In this document: positions 9,716 through 22,330 of the stretch, one piece after another
Layout: every line of letters starts with the position of its first letter
Position numbering within the stretch: position 1 is the first letter of the stretch
Assembly: GCA_900491605.1 (NCBI GenBank)
Contig: UESW01003881.1
Coordinates: 827,855 to 891,854 of the forward strand
Length of the DNA stretch: 64,000 nucleotides
Direction of reading: 5' to 3'
Source of the DNA: Calamus simplicifolius
Taxonomy: Eukaryota; Streptophyta; Magnoliopsida; Arecales; Arecaceae
Made by a program: the position numbers and the translations under genes
Notes under the pieces: model-generated
Seen by the model: the letters and a program-made list of their open reading frames with translations, nothing else
Database searches by the model: none
Told to the model about the DNA's origin: nothing

Positions 9716-12700
9716 AGATTCTACTACTGCGGAGATCAATCAAGAAACTGATCAAAAAGATAATACATTTTTTCTTTATTATTATTTTTTCATATTAATC
9801 TTTTTATTGGGCATCTGAAAGAGTTGTTGGATTATACCTTCATGCAATGTGCTCATGATAGGAGGTTTGGATCAAGCTCGGTCGTTATACCTTGGGGACA
9901 TATTGTCAACAACTTGCACGAAGAGGCAAAAACTGATCCTTAGGACAGTGTCTAACACGCCTCGATCCAGGCTTGATTCTTAACTTCTTTTTGAGTTTAA
10001 TTTATTTAGATTAAATTTTAAGCAATTTTATGAAGAAATTTTTGCATAAAATAAAAATATTTTCAACGGCTAAGGATCAATTTTTCAGTTTTCTAGAAAT
10101 TGCTAGATTTTCATTGTAAGTATCATTTAAGTTGTTTAATTAATTATGAATTTTTAAGATGCATTTGTATGATTTTGTATCTTGTTCTTCATGTGATGGG
10201 GTTTAGAAATATTGCGGTTCGAATTGCACGGGGAAAGCTTTTGAAGTTGAGGATCTCAAGATCAATTAGACTGAAATTAGCCAGATGAATATCATAATCA
10301 AGACTGATAACCGAGGGTTTGTTTAGATTGGCTATTTCCTTAATTAGTATGAAAATGAGAAGGAAGAAGGATTGATAAAAGCAGTTCTAATAGGTATTCA
10401 AAGATTCTGTGGAAGAGCATGTGTTTGGAGCATATGCTCATATTGTCCTGTCAAGCAAAGCACAGGGCATGCCCCCAAAGCATGCTTGCACGAGCTATGT
10501 GCTTGCTTACATAACAGGGATGCATGTGGCATGGCTCAAGGATAAGCTGAATGCATAGAGATCAGTATGTACAAGCTGACAGTTGCTTCACTAGCTTGTC
10601 TAAGTTGAGTTTGCAAAGCTAATTGTTGCTTATATCGTGTTGTTTTACAAATTCATGCCTAAGTGAATATGAAATTTTTTTTACATGCTTGCTATAAGGT
10701 TGACAAGGTTATGTGTCTAGCATGTTGGATGCTAAAAACAGTGCGGAGAGTTTCATTTTCAGCAATAATATTTGTAACATTTTTACTGATGAGTTATTAA
10801 ATTAGACTAGACAAGATGAAGTGAGTTTTGATTTGAATCATACGTCCATAAGCTACCATTTCAACTTGAGGCGAAGCATCTTGTATGTGTAGAGCATAAG
10901 AAAATAAAAAGAGAGATTCCATTTTTTGACGTTTAAAGAATGTCTTGTCATATTTAGTGATCCAGAAGTGTTGGCATTCTAGACTTACTCAAAACTGGTG
11001 TAGCATTTCAGGAAGGTTCATGTTCTTTGGTGTTTTTACATATTATCTCCAAAAATTTAGTTAATGTTTTGTAAGATATTTGCCAATATGTGAATAAAAC
11101 CACAACATAGCTAATTATTTTTCCATTGTGATGTATATTAGACTAAACTTTGGACCAAACATTCAAACTTAGTCCAGCTATTCCAGGTCCAGAATAAATA
11201 TATCAAATTTTATTTCCCCAATCAATGAGCTTTCAATTGTGACATTACTTATTTATATTCTTTCAACTAGTTTTTGGGACATGTAATGATGGTTTCTCTA
11301 TAATTTTGTATGTAGAAGCATCTATGATATGTTATGACATGGACATGTATGAGCTGTATATATTTATGCCAGCCTAAAAGTGCTCATTTGTCTTCTCACC
11401 AAACTTAAGACTTTCAAGTCCAGTTCTTTGTATTTTTCCAACCAAACTCTTCTCATTCCATATCATATAAATGCTCTGTTTTGAGTATCTTAAAATCTAT
11501 TGCTATGAGATTTAATTAAAGTTTTTATAATTTACTAAATAATCACATGACTTTTCGAATATTCAACTTATTGTTTATCTTGTATTTGAGTAGTCAAGTA
11601 ATTATTTCTTCTACCTAAAACTAAGTTTCCTAATCTAACTTTTCTTATAAATGAGATTTGTTGGTAATTATGTGCTTTGTAATTTTTTGTGTAAGAATGC
11701 TGGTATTACTTTCCATATATAATCTTGACCTAGTGATTAGATATGGCCCATCATCTATGTTAAAAATTAACTTGATTCTGCATATGTTTTGTCATATAAC
11801 ATAAATTTTGATTTACTCAATATTTGATGATGCAATTGCCAAACCCATGTAGTTGGGACAATGCATTACTGCATGATCCGAGCCTCATAAATGCATTGCA
11901 AAAAAGCTTATTTTTTCCATATGATGATTCTTTTGAATATTATGATGATTATTTATCTGCATTTTATGCAATTATCATTCCTTAATAGTTTGAATAAGAC
12001 TTGTTCTTTATGGCTATGATGGTCCATTTCAGAAGCAAGCACATTATTGTTCAAAATGTATCTATATTTAATTATTTTATTTGAGGATGAGAATCCCATG
12101 CTAATCTGGCTCTGGTATATTATGTATTATGGCATGCCGGGCTTAAACATGCCAATTTATGGCATGCTTTCGTGCACATGCTAGCGAGGCAATGATATGG
12201 TGCTGCATATTGTGGCATTTTCTTAGAATTTGTCAAGTCTAAGAAGAATTTGACAAATTAATTAACCAAGAAATTATCTAGGAGTGGAGTCCTAGATTCA
12301 TCGAAGGGGATGTGCTTAAGCCTATTAATTGGTCACCAGCAGTGGATACCCAACCTCTATGATTGGAGATCCCATGAAGGTGGTTTAATATGGTAGAAAC
12401 GAAGCTGATTGAGTGATCGTGTTAGAGCACAAATTTTTTTTAAAAAAAATTCTCATCTCATCCCATCCCTATAATGAGTGCTATTATAAAGTGACAAAGT
12501 AAATCTGTGTAAGGTTGAGTTATACTCTTAATGGATCCAAGGTAGGTTATCTGCAGAGTATTAGTCACAAATACCCTTAGAGGATTCATCTATATGAGAA
12601 TTATCATATTAGGCCATGACTATAGGTTAGGGCTAACCTTAATAAATTCTCATGAAAAATTAAGGTACTAAGCGTAAGGCCTTTAATATGCGTTGATGAT

Positions 12701-13009
12701 GAGGGATGAAGTGGAATGATGCAATCTAGGAGGAGATAGTAATAACTAAATAAAAAATAAAGTGAAACTAGGCTACATTTTCATGTAAAAGAGCAGAAAT
12801 TTTTATAAAGGGATTTGCATGTTAAACTAGACTTGGATGAGAATCCTTCAACATAGTAAAAGGAAAGGATCTTTGTGGCTAAGAAACCACACAGGCTAGG
12901 GCTTAGTTACTCTAATATTTCATATCGAAAAATATTGAAAGAGGGGTATCCAATCATTAATATATCAAAGATTGAAAGGTTTACACTCAAAGATGAATTT
13001 CTTGGATGA
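9716..13009. other. AT-rich intergenic DNA
   Basis: I find no convincing gene or RNA. Clusters of the palindrome GCATGC occur near 10460-10500 and 12130-12180. The part from about 12240 to 13009 may be the 3' region or LTR of Copia relic B, which reads leftwards from 14947, but no matching second LTR was found. Confidence 0.5.
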
Positions 13010-14947
13010 CAAGGAGATTCCTCTAGTTGCAGGACTTCTTGTATCTGTTTCTTGTCACGGAAGACCTTCTTCTTTAGAACCTGCAATTCCTGGGGATCCT
13101 ACACAAACCAAATTAGAGTTAAAAACATAAAAATTTATAGGAATAGGAACTAACTTCTCTTCAATAAGAGTAATAGGATCCAATTCCTCCTTAAAGACAA
13201 AGTCTCTAACTTTATTTCTCCCTCCAAACACAATATCCTCAAAGAACGTTGCAGTTTCCGTCTCAAAAATTGTTCTTGATTTGGAATCATAAAACTTGAA
13301 ACCCCTGGATCACTTAGAATATCCAACAACGTAGCTACTCACTTCTAGAATAATCATCTATGAGTGATAAAAAATATTATTGACCATTCCAAGAAGGTAT
13401 AGGAAATGATCCACAAATATCTATATGTATAACTCTAAAACTTTCATAGTTCTATATGCACCCAATTTATTATTTTTATTTGGTCTGTTTACCTTTAATG
13501 CAATCAACACAAACATTAAAATCTATAAAATTAAGGAAATCCAAAATTTCATCTGATACAAGTAGTTAGAGATGCGACCTAATCGCTTATTCCATAATAT
13601 TCCTGAATTTTTATTATAAATTTTATGCTTAGTACCTCGTGATTCTATATTTAGGGTTTCATTATAAGAAACAACAGTATCAAGCAAATATAGATTGTCA
13701 TACATCATAAGAGAACCAGTTTTAATAACATTTGAATTTAAAGAAAGACTAAACTAACTATTTCCAAATGAACAACAATATCCTAATTTGTCCAAAGCTA
13801 AAATAGAAACCAAATTCCATCTAAATGATGATACAACAAAAGTGTCTTTCAAATCCAAATAATAACCAGAACTTAATAACAATTTAAAATGCCCAATCGC
13901 CTCTGCATCTACCGACTTGCCATCTCCCGCATAAATGCATCTTTCGGCATTAGTTGATTTTTGGTAGCTCAGGCAACCCTGCATTGAAACACTGATGTTA
14001 GTAGTAGCACTAGAATCTAACCACCAAGTGTTTCTAGGCACCGAAGCTATATTCACTTCAGAACAGACCAAATTAAGAAATATACCTTTCTTTTTACGCC
14101 ATGCATGATACTTGAAATATTCTTTCTTCATATATCTAGACTTCTTATAGAAGAAATAACTTTTCTTATCCTTATTTTGTTTCTTCTTTACTAGACCCTA
14201 AGTAGCCTCATTCTTTCTTTTCTTGCCTTTATCCTTGCCCTTTTCCTTAGAGGTACTTACCAAGTGAGCACTTTTAGTCTTCTCTTGCTTCAATCTCTTT
14301 TCCTCTTGCACACAATATGAAATGAGCTCATTAAGAGTTTATTTCTCCTTCTGGTAGTTGTAACTGACCTTAAATTGACTGAACTGATTAGGTAAAGAGA
14401 TCAGTACCAGATGCACAAGCAAGTCTTCTGACATTTCAAGTTTTAGTACTTTAAGCTTTGAAGCAAGATGAGATATTTCCATAACGACTCCCTTATATTT
14501 CCTTTGTCCTTATATTTCATGAAAATCAAGCTTTTCAAGATTGTGCTTGTTTTCACCTTATCACTTTTGGCAAAGCATTTCTTAATTTTAGTAAAAAAAA
14601 TCTTTGGCACTGGTAATCCTTTCGAATATCGCATTCCTAAAAGCTTCAGATATGCTGCGCTTGATGATCATAAGACTCATGCGATTAGAGTGATCCCACT
14701 TCTCATATTTATTCTTCTCATCATCAGAGATACTGGATGCTGTAGGAGGAGTGGGTTGCTCTGTCCTTAGCGCAATATCTAGATCCATGTAACCAAGAAC
14801 AATAAGAATGTTCTCCTTCCAGTCCTTGAAGTTAGTGCCATTAAGGATTGTTACCGACTTGAGGTTAGAAAAAATAGTAACAATATTAGCTATAAAAAAA
14901 AAAAAATAATACATAAATAACATGCTCATATAAATAATTAATACCAA
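13010..14947 (-). mobile_element. Copia relic B (gag to integrase C-terminal region), truncated
   Basis: A minus-strand Ty1/Copia gag-pol relic. In order from the right: gag N-terminus (SVTILNGTNFKDWKENI, 14588-14880); gag middle to about 14200; a zinc knuckle near 14110-14140 in which all four CCHC ligands read Tyr; protease (WWLDSSATTNISVSMQG, 13754-14131), where DSGA has become DSSA; GAG-pre-integrase (LWNKRLGRIS, 13523-13708); remnants after integrase around 13220-13330. Reverse transcriptase and RNase H are absent. Stops and frameshifts separate the pieces. The element is inactive. It is a different family from Copia relic A. Confidence 0.85.
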
Positions 14948-15540
14948 ATATCAATAAATTTAAATAATGATAAATCCCATCTCAAGATATCCAGTGCAAT
15001 ATTAATATCAAGTCTTTGGACAGTAATATTAACTAATACTAGTACTCTTGTTGTAATGATCAAACAATAGTAATAATGCATGCCAAATAATAAATCTATC
15101 TTTGTATCGATTTATTACTCACATGTAAATCCTTATAATCATTACATATTTACCATCACACATATGTATAGTTCGGCCAAGCATTAACCTTCCTTTGGAC
15201 CAACTAATACCCGCATCAAACATACACATACAAAACATCCAACATCCTTCATGAATCATTTACACAAGAGATATCACTTTAATGATATCTTGTTTTAATT
15301 AATTTAATTTAGAATAATGAATAAATTTATTAGGCATAAAAATATCATTAATTTGAATTTGATTGAATTTTAAAAATAATGATATGTTATTTTGGTTGCT
15401 GCATAGATTGGTTCTAACCCATATCAAAAATAAAATTTATCCATTTTAAAACTATCTATATAACAAAAAAGATAATTTGAATAAATGGATAAGATTTTAT
15501 TTTATCAAATTATTAAATCACATGGAGAAAGTTGTGCACA
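14948..15540. other. AT-rich DNA, possible 5' LTR of Copia relic B
   Basis: This lies where the 5' LTR and leader of minus-strand Copia relic B should be. It is AT-rich without open frames. I could not identify LTR ends or a primer-binding site, so the assignment is only positional. Confidence 0.35.
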
Positions 15541-15928
15541 ATTGAAGCGTGGTAACATAAAATTATATAGTATGGCATAAGAAAAAACTGAGTGATTGGA
15601 AACAGCCATGGCGCCAACTCGCTAAGTTAATCACGGTCAACAGCAAAGTAAACACCACATTCCAAAAACTGAGAAATATTTTGAGCACGAGAGAACTCTT
15701 TTCGCTGCCAGAATGAAGGGTGAAGAGCTCTACCAGTTCATGACATGGCAGCTATAGGAATGTCACATAGAAAGAGCATGCATTAATGTTCAAATCAATA
15801 CATTATCTGTAGGTAGGTATATGAGCAAGATTGAAGCCGTAATACATACACACATCAATTTAAGGAGCACGTGCATACAATATGCATACATATATATATA
15901 TCGTAAAGATCGAGTTCATTCATTCCCT

Positions 15929-17166
15929 TCAAGCAGTGGGGTAAGATGGTTGCATGGCGATGCCGCAAAGCCCCTCCTTGGCCTCGATGTCTCTTTCCAT
16001 CCTGATGTACCCATTCTCGCCCCACATCGTGCCCCAGGAGTTCTTGACGAGCCAGTACTTGGTCCCGTCACTGGTGCCATATCCCACTGCAGCGACTCCA
16101 TGGTCCAAATCCGTCCCACAGGAGCCTGTAAACACACCGCCTGAATAGAATTGGAAACCAAAACCACTGGCTTCGATGGCGACAGACACCGGCTGGTTGG
16201 CCACTGCCTTAAGAAGTGCGGCCTCGTTGTTGACGGATACATCTTCGTAGCCCTTGATCTTCGCTGCATGGGAAGTCAATTTCTCCTTGTCGCACGTGGC
16301 ATCGGTGGCTTCGTATGGGTAATTGGCTTCGGTCGTGATGCCTCCGTTCTTGATGATAAATTTAAAAGCGTCGTCCATCTCGCCTCCGCTGCATCCTTGG
16401 TCTTCACCGCCGACGTCGCAGTCCACGAGCTCTTGCTCCGATAAGGAAATCAGCTTACCAGTGCTTAGTTTGGTCATACCTTCCACTGCGGCCACCGCAG
16501 AGAACGCCCAGCAGGAACCTATATTGGATGCATCGAATCACATGTCAGGTATGCTCTTAAACCAAATGAAAGAATTACCGATTACTTTTGTGCTTGGCAG
16601 TGTTGGTTTGGGCCCCAAAAATTTACAGCCCGAACAAAATCTGGGTTGTGTCATGCTAGGTTTAGGCAGTATATATATATAGAGTACGTAGCACACTGTT
16701 CATCAGTTTAATGGTGGATTCAGACCATTTACTTACCACATTGGCCTTGATCCTTGATGGGAGTAACTGCACCCTTGGTCCTCCAGTCCATACTGACAGG
16801 CACAGCGGTTACGTTCTCATACTTGAAGCTCTTCACTGGCTTCCCCCAGCTTGCTTGCAATGGCCTGAATCCAGTGTACGTGGCCTTAAACTCCTCAGTG
16901 GCGAGGTCTGCAAACTGGTTGATGCCCAGCTTGTACTTGTGCTTCTCAGCATTGAATGATTCGATCAGTTCGAAATTGGTTTTAAAGATTTTGAAACGCC
17001 GCTCTTTTTCAGCTGCGTCTACGTACGAACGCCCATACTGAGCCATCCACTGCTCGTGCTTCTCCATCATCGATGTGTCCGTAAGCGTGCGAGACGCTGC
17101 ATGAGAAGCCCAAACTGTGATAACTAACAAGGCTGCCCATAGGCATTTGTTCGCTGAGAAAGCCAT
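15929..17166 (-). CDS. Papain-like cysteine protease 1 (SAG39/SAG12-like), two exons
   Basis: Exon 1 is 17166-16737 and exon 2 is 16518-15929. The 218-bp intron has GTAAGT and AG ends and interrupts the Gly codon two before the catalytic Cys. The product is 339 residues, normal for C1A proteases. A hydrophobic signal peptide occupies about 1-25. The I29 inhibitory prodomain follows, with an ERFNIN-like helix (about 53-72) and GINQFAD (81-87). The mature enzyme begins near VPVSMDWR (about 122). Catalytic residues are visible: Cys146 in GQCGSCWAFS, His283 in LDHGV, Asn303 in KNSWG; the GCSGG disulfide region is also present. An N-glycosylation site (NVT) is at 118. The start at 17166 is preferred because it gives a clean signal peptide. 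It probably works in vacuole or apoplast in senescence or stress; that role is inferred from the family. Confidence 0.95.
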
Positions 17167-17255
17167 GGAGCTGAGGGTTGTGGGGACGATGCAATGCAAT
17201 ATTGGAGCTGGCTAGTGAATTGACTCGGTTATGCACATCGAAGTCTCCTGGGTTG

Positions 17256-17267
17256 GCTTATAAAGGG
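17256..17267 (-). promoter_or_regulatory. TATA box of protease gene 1
   Basis: On the minus strand TTTATAAG lies about 92-100 bp upstream of the ATG at 17166. The equivalent element is kept in copy 3 (49117-49126), and gene 2 has TATATAAA-like sequence at the same distance. Confidence 0.7.
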
Positions 17268-17607
17268 GGAGAGGGTTATACTTCCTCCACGCAGAGGAGG
17301 CTAATGGGACTTCTACGTGCCGTAGCGAATGTATCGATATATTGGGCTGTCCATAGGGACATCTACGTGCCTTGACGTATGCTTTGATTTTGACGAGGAG
17401 AATGACAAGTTAAATAATCTTAAGGAGGCCAGCTGTTAAAGAACGGCAAGGGCAAGATTTTTGTGCAGATACCATGATCAGAACTCTACGGTTCTCCTTT
17501 TCGTGCCCAATTATTGTGCACCCCAACTTGCTAGCTGATACTTGAATTAGTATTGAATTAATGAAGTGGGCAGTGGTTCCGCATGGACCGCATGTAGGTA
17601 ACCGGAG

Positions 17608-17653
<46 letters not shown>
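17608..17653. repeat. (ATT)n microsatellite, about 15 units
   Basis: A pure ATT run lies about 440 bp upstream of protease gene 1. The tandem copy of this region carries a short interrupted version at about 18658-18680, so the locus is clearly length-variable. Confidence 0.97.
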
Positions 17654-17654
<1 letters not shown>

Positions 17655-17702
17655 AATGAGTAATATCTAAGATTTGAAAGATGGATCTTCTCCAAGAATA
17701 AA

Positions 17703-18135
17703 TTTTTTTTTTTTTGATACAGACGGACGATCATACTATTCTCGTGCGAGTCAGCCCAAAACTATAGTACATAATCTGCATAAGAGCAGGGGGCAGGGAT
17801 CACTCTGTTTTCAAATCTAGGAACCTTCGTGCTGGCCACAGCAGCCGCAATCCAGTCTGTAGCAGAATTGGCCTCTCGATAGATGTGTCGGATGTGGACA
17901 CTGAGAAGACCCCGCAAAGCAGTCTGAATGTCACTGAAAATAGGGTTGATAAAGATTTGATCACAGAATCTCAATCTAAGCCACCGAATAACATAGAGAG
18001 AATCCCCTCAATTAACAGACAATGGGCATGAAGCTGCCAACAGCATAGAAGATATCAGTCCATGCTGCATAAAGCTCAACCATAAGGACAAAAGAATTCA
18101 AAGAGCTAAAACCATCCGTTGCCAGTAAAACTCTA
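17703..18135 (-). mobile_element. LINE (L1-type) 3' fragment, RNase H domain
   Basis: A T-run at 17703-17716 marks the poly(A) tail of a minus-strand, 5'-truncated LINE. The minus frame reads SVHIRHIYREANSATDWIA, the C-terminal end of the plant L1 RNase H-like (RVT_3) domain. Further upstream is a VELYAAW match to the conserved AELxAxxxGL region. An in-frame stop and no upstream reverse transcriptase mean it is dead. Confidence 0.8.
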
Positions 18136-18737
18136 TCATATCTCGAATAATAAAAGTAGATCCAGTCAGTCTACCATAAATACTTTTATTAAAATTAATT
18201 TTTATAAATTTAAAAAAAAACTTTCAAAAGATATAAATCACACGTCGGTTCGCTGCCAAGAATAAACTCATTGATAGAACCAGCATAAATGTGAGGTTGT
18301 AATGCTCACAAGTTTAATGTCAATCTATTTCCTTGTGATGGAACTTGGTGATTTGGCCGGCAACACCTGAAACAAACAGGACTATTATATAACTATATGT
18401 CTTTATGTAGTTATGATTTTGACGTATGCTTTGATTTTGACGAGGAGAATGACAAGTTAAATAATCTTAAGGAGGCCAGCTGTTAAAGGACGGCAAGGGC
18501 AAGAATAATTTTGCTCAGGTACCATGATCAGAACTCTACGGTTCTCCTTTTCGTGCCCAATTATTGTGCAGCCCAACTTGCTAGCTGATACTTGAATTTG
18601 TTAGAATTAATGCAGTGGGCTAATGGTTCCGCATGGGCCGCATATAGGTAACCGGAGATTATTATTATTATTTATTATTCTTTTTAAAATGAGTAATATC
18701 TAAGATTTGAAAGATTGATCTTCTTTAAAAAAATAAA

Positions 18738-19150
18738 CTCTCTTATTTTTTTGGTACAAACAAGCGATCACACTAACCTCATGCGAATCAGTCCAGACAT
18801 ATCAGAGTACAAAATCTACTTAAAAACAACAGGACAGGAGTCGCCCTGATTACATATCCAAAAACCCGAATGATGACCCACCACCACCGCAACCCAGTCA
18901 GCCGCAGAATTAGCTTCCCGATAGATGTGCCGGATGTGAACTCTATCGATCTGACTCAGAATCGACCAGATATCACGAAGAAGGGGATTGGATGAAGAAT
19001 GATCACCATTTTTCGCCTAAATCCACCGAACGACGGAAAGAGAGTCTCCTTCAATGAACAGGCTATGAGCATGAGCCTCCGAACGGCGTGAAAGATCCTA
19101 GTCCATACAGCATAAAGCTCCGCCATAGAGACATAAGCTCTTTGATAGAA
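18738..19150 (-). mobile_element. LINE (L1-type) 3' fragment, second copy
   Basis: The same RNase H segment as at 17703-18135 in the same orientation, again preceded by a T-run (about 18745). The minus strand reads RVHIRHIYREANSAADWVA. It diverges clearly from the first copy, which suggests either an old tandem duplication or separate insertions of related elements. Confidence 0.78.
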
Positions 19151-20524
19151 CCACCAACTGAGCTAACAACAGTTGTGTTAACGAATGTCACTTTATTAGT
19201 GGAACTAAGCTGGTATGTTAATGGAAATTAATATATTTGCACATCACAGTTAACTATTGATCTTTCAAACAATTATGACCATTTTCAGTTTGCATTGTAA
19301 ATTTACTTCTAGTAATAAATAAATGATAGTGTATCTTTTTTTATTTTTATTTTTTTGAATGGTGAGGGAGGGTTTGTCATCTTAATCCATCATCTTGGCT
19401 GAATACGTGGCACGGTGGCAAACCCTTAGATACCAAGGTATTATGCAAGACCCTTGTTTTTTTAAAAAAATTATCAATTATTAATGCATCAAATTTCAAA
19501 TAAGCATTGATTAGCCTCTAAGAATTGTAAATTAGGTATTTGTAAAGACCCCAATAAATGACCTTATTTGTCCTTAACTATTTGAAATCCTCTCTTTAGC
19601 AAGGATTTTAAGATCTTTCTTATCTTTTGCTTCTTACTCTAGACATGATCTATTCTTGATCCTAAGCTTTTTGAGGCTCCACAAACAAATAAAAGGTATG
19701 TAAAAGAATGCCATGAGCTTAAGAGTTGTAATAATCCCTTCCATGCACTTATATGCACATGTATACTCATTATAAAATATCAATAAATGATAATATTGGC
19801 ATGCATAGGTAAATAGTTTTATGATATGCATCAATATAATCACTTTCAAAATATCAAAGTCCTTTTTCGATCACATTTATCAATAACATTTTTAACTAAG
19901 TTTTTATTTTTATTATGCTTAAGATCGATCTTGCTAGCTTGGCAATGGACAAGCCAAAGCTATGCATTAGCTCATGGTAACTAGGTAACTAATAAAATAT
20001 GATCATGCTATAACTCATAGTATCAATAAATTGAATCTCATTTAACCGTATTTTAACCCACGGTGGTAGCAATGTTTAACCAAACTATAGCCCGTGTTGA
20101 TAATAAACATCTAGCCATGTTTGAACCCATTATGTTAGTCATGATGATAACAAATATCGGGTCCGCTTCAGCCCACGATAGCAACAAATGCATATAATCA
20201 ATTCATTACCTTTTCAATATTATCATCACCCTTACTATTTATCAATTCTTAATTTATTAGCATGAATTTCAATATCATTTATCATACAATATAAAATTTC
20301 GATTATGCACGTATAATTGGTAACCATGCAACACATTTCCATCCCAATAAATTCTAATATTTAAACAACAAGATATTGCTATCATACGTATTAGTAAAAT
20401 ATATGTGATGATCATATCAATGTAATTTTTATACATAGTTATCATAATATCCATAATAATGTATTAACAAAATATATATAATAACATTAGCATATGCATG
20501 TATATATAAAGATGCAAGAATCCT
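19151..20524. other. AT-rich intergenic DNA
   Basis: No gene is supportable. Short CCCACGGTGG-like and CCCGTG-like motifs recur around 20050-20190. Nothing else stands out. Confidence 0.5.
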
Positions 20525-20527
20525 TAC

Positions 20528-21128
20528 CTGCATCTGTAGCAGATCTAATCTCACCATTTACGGGCATCAATACTGGTCATGCCTTCCCAATATCTGCCAC
20601 ATATCTCGTTTAGATAGTGGATGGTCAATTAATGGCCCTTCGGATAGATGTATTAGTATGTTCTCCTCAATGGTAACTCCACCTTCGTGCTACCAAAACC
20701 TCAAAAAACATTAGATGCACATGCTATGAATAGGCAACTTAAGTAAACATTTGCAAATGGAAATATTATAGGGTATCATGGACCTGGCATGGAGTTGAAG
20801 AAAACTGTTCTCATCTTTGGTATAAGAGACTTAAGACAATCATAACGCTTGTTAATCCAATCATCCACTGAGAGGTGAGCGTCACTCTCTAGAAAGTCAT
20901 AGATGAAGTCGAGGCCTGTCTTCCGAAGGAATAGGACATTCCATCAAATAGATATTCTTAGCATCAGTAGACTGAGCTAGCTATTCTTGCAATCACTTTG
21001 ATATATAGATTTGGTTGGGATTTAGCCAGTACTTGACCTCCAGTTCACATAAATCTAGCTCAGAAACAAACATTTCCTTTATGGTCTAGTCCATAAGTAA
21101 GCCAGAGTGGGTTTCCTTGGTTGGATCT
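20528..21128 (-). pseudogene. Choline transporter-like (CTL1) pseudogene, 3' part
   Basis: The minus strand from 21128 reads NQGNPLWLTYGLDHKGNVC, YWLNPNQIY, DAKNIYLMECPIPSED, LSVDDWINKRYD, YPIIFP, GGVTIEENIL and RYVADIGKA. This is the order of the extracellular loop after the first membrane segment in plant CTL1/CHER1 proteins. Frameshifts and stops are numerous, for example the Trp expected after DIGKA is TGA. A GTAAGG donor-like site ends the exon at 20528. The first part of the gene lies 12.5 kb away at 33612-33840 because a Gypsy element landed between NS and NQGN. CTL1 proteins affect choline and vesicle traffic; this copy cannot. Confidence 0.85.
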
Positions 21129-22223
21129 TGATGTGGCTGACGTATCCACGAGGGCAATCAGGACAAAATCAAAAGCTAAGGCGGCCCCGTCCCGGCATCT
21201 CCAAGTCGGCCCTGCTCGGTCCCGGCATCTCCAAGTCGGCCGAGTCGGCCCCGACTTTCTCAAGTCGGCCCTGCTCGGCTCCGGCATCTCCAAGTCGACC
21301 GAGTCAGCCGAGACTTCCCCAAGTCGGCCCCGCTCGGCTCCGGCACCTCCCAGTCGATCGAGCCGGCCCCAACTTTCCCAAGTCGGCCCTGCTCGGCCCC
21401 GGCATCTCCAAGTCGGCCGAGTCGCCCCGACTTCCCTAAGTCGGCCCCGCTCGGCTCCGGTACCTCCTAGTCAGCCGAGTCGGCCCCGACTTTCCCAAGT
21501 CGGCCCCGCTCGGTCCCGGCATCTCCAAGCCGGTCGAGTCGGCCTCGACCATCCTTGGTCGGCCCCGCCCCGGCATCTCTAGGTCGGCCGAGTCGGCCCT
21601 ACTCGGCCTCGGCACCCTCAGGAGAGTCAAGGTAGTCCCGACTTTCCCAAGTCGGCCCCAGGACGGTCCTAGCAGTTCAAGCCGCCATCTTTTTGGCCCG
21701 CGCCGTATGACATCGCCAGGCCCAACTACCCACTAGCCATGCCTCCGATGGGACCAGACCTAACTACCCGTTAGCCCCACTGACTGATGGGACTTAGCCC
21801 ACCAACCGTCGTTTCTTTCCTCTCTGATGGGACATGACCCACCAACCGGTCCAAATTCACGCAACCCCTACGAACCCAGCAGACATTCCTTTCTCACGAA
21901 ACTCCACGTGGTCGTGCAGGTGTCAACCACCTATAAAAGGGTAAGTCCACTCAAGAACTAGGTACAAAAAAATCATACACTGGCTACCCTAATACCCAGA
22001 GGGGGATTCCCCCTTTCTGAGGACTCATTTTTCTCCTCAAGAAGAGCTCATCTGAGCTCTCCCTCAGCTATGACCTCGGTTGCTGACTTGAGCGTCGGAG
22101 GGTCCCCACCGGAGCACCCCTCCGGTCTTGGGACTTTTTTGCAGGCCATCCAATCAGGCGTGGATTCATGGATTAAGCAACTCTCTTCTCCCGACATTCA
22201 AAACCGGTGATCGGGCGTCATTA
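21129..22223 (+). repeat. 5' LTR of the Tat-like element
   Basis: This LTR is 1,095 bp. It includes a 59-bp GC-rich array (about 21190-21620; GCCGAGTCGGCCCCGACT), a CTATAAAAGG TATA box at 21931-21940, and a CCGGTCTTGGGACTT block near the end that is also in the gag-only element. It is shorter than its partner mainly through fewer array units. Confidence 0.9.
21931..21940 (+). promoter_or_regulatory. LTR TATA box
   Basis: CTATAAAAGG followed by GTAAGTCCACTCAAGAAC is identical in the 3' LTR at 33321-33330. It is the probable core promoter of the element. Confidence 0.75.
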
Positions 22224-22243
22224 GATTGGCGCGCCAGGTAGGA
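22224..22243 (+). other. Primer-binding site region
   Basis: GATTGGCGCGCCAGGTAG directly follows the 5' LTR. It is shared with the gag-only element at 4423, supporting use of the same tRNA primer by both. Confidence 0.7.
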
Positions 22244-22330
22244 GGGCTGAGAAGAACGTTGAGGGTGCTTGCTCAGTCATCTGTGTTACTTAGCGGCGAC
22301 TCTTACCCCCTCGTCTTCCTTCATCGAACC

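Larger units (their letters stand above)
15541..17580 (-). repeat. Segmental duplication, copy carrying protease gene 1
   Basis: The protease gene 1 transcription unit plus its downstream flank (from 15541) and upstream flank (to about 17560) is repeated almost unchanged at 47468-49403. Differences are scattered substitutions and short indels. In addition, copy 1 has about 80 bp of 3' sequence (15815-15895) that is missing from copy 3 but resembles the 3' end of gene 2. Confidence 0.9.
17375..19150. repeat. Tandem duplication (~1.03-kb period) upstream of protease gene 1
   Basis: The block around GACGTATGCTTTGATTTTGACG and GGAGGCCAGCTGTTAAAG at about 17375-17700 recurs at about 18415-18740. 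Each copy is followed by an ATT run and then by a LINE RNase H fragment beginning at a T-run. The LINE parts have diverged more than the upstream parts. Confidence 0.85.

Noticed and set aside
15916..16682. Plus- and minus-strand alternative frames over protease exon 2
   Set aside because: Shadows of a well-supported conserved gene on the minus strand.
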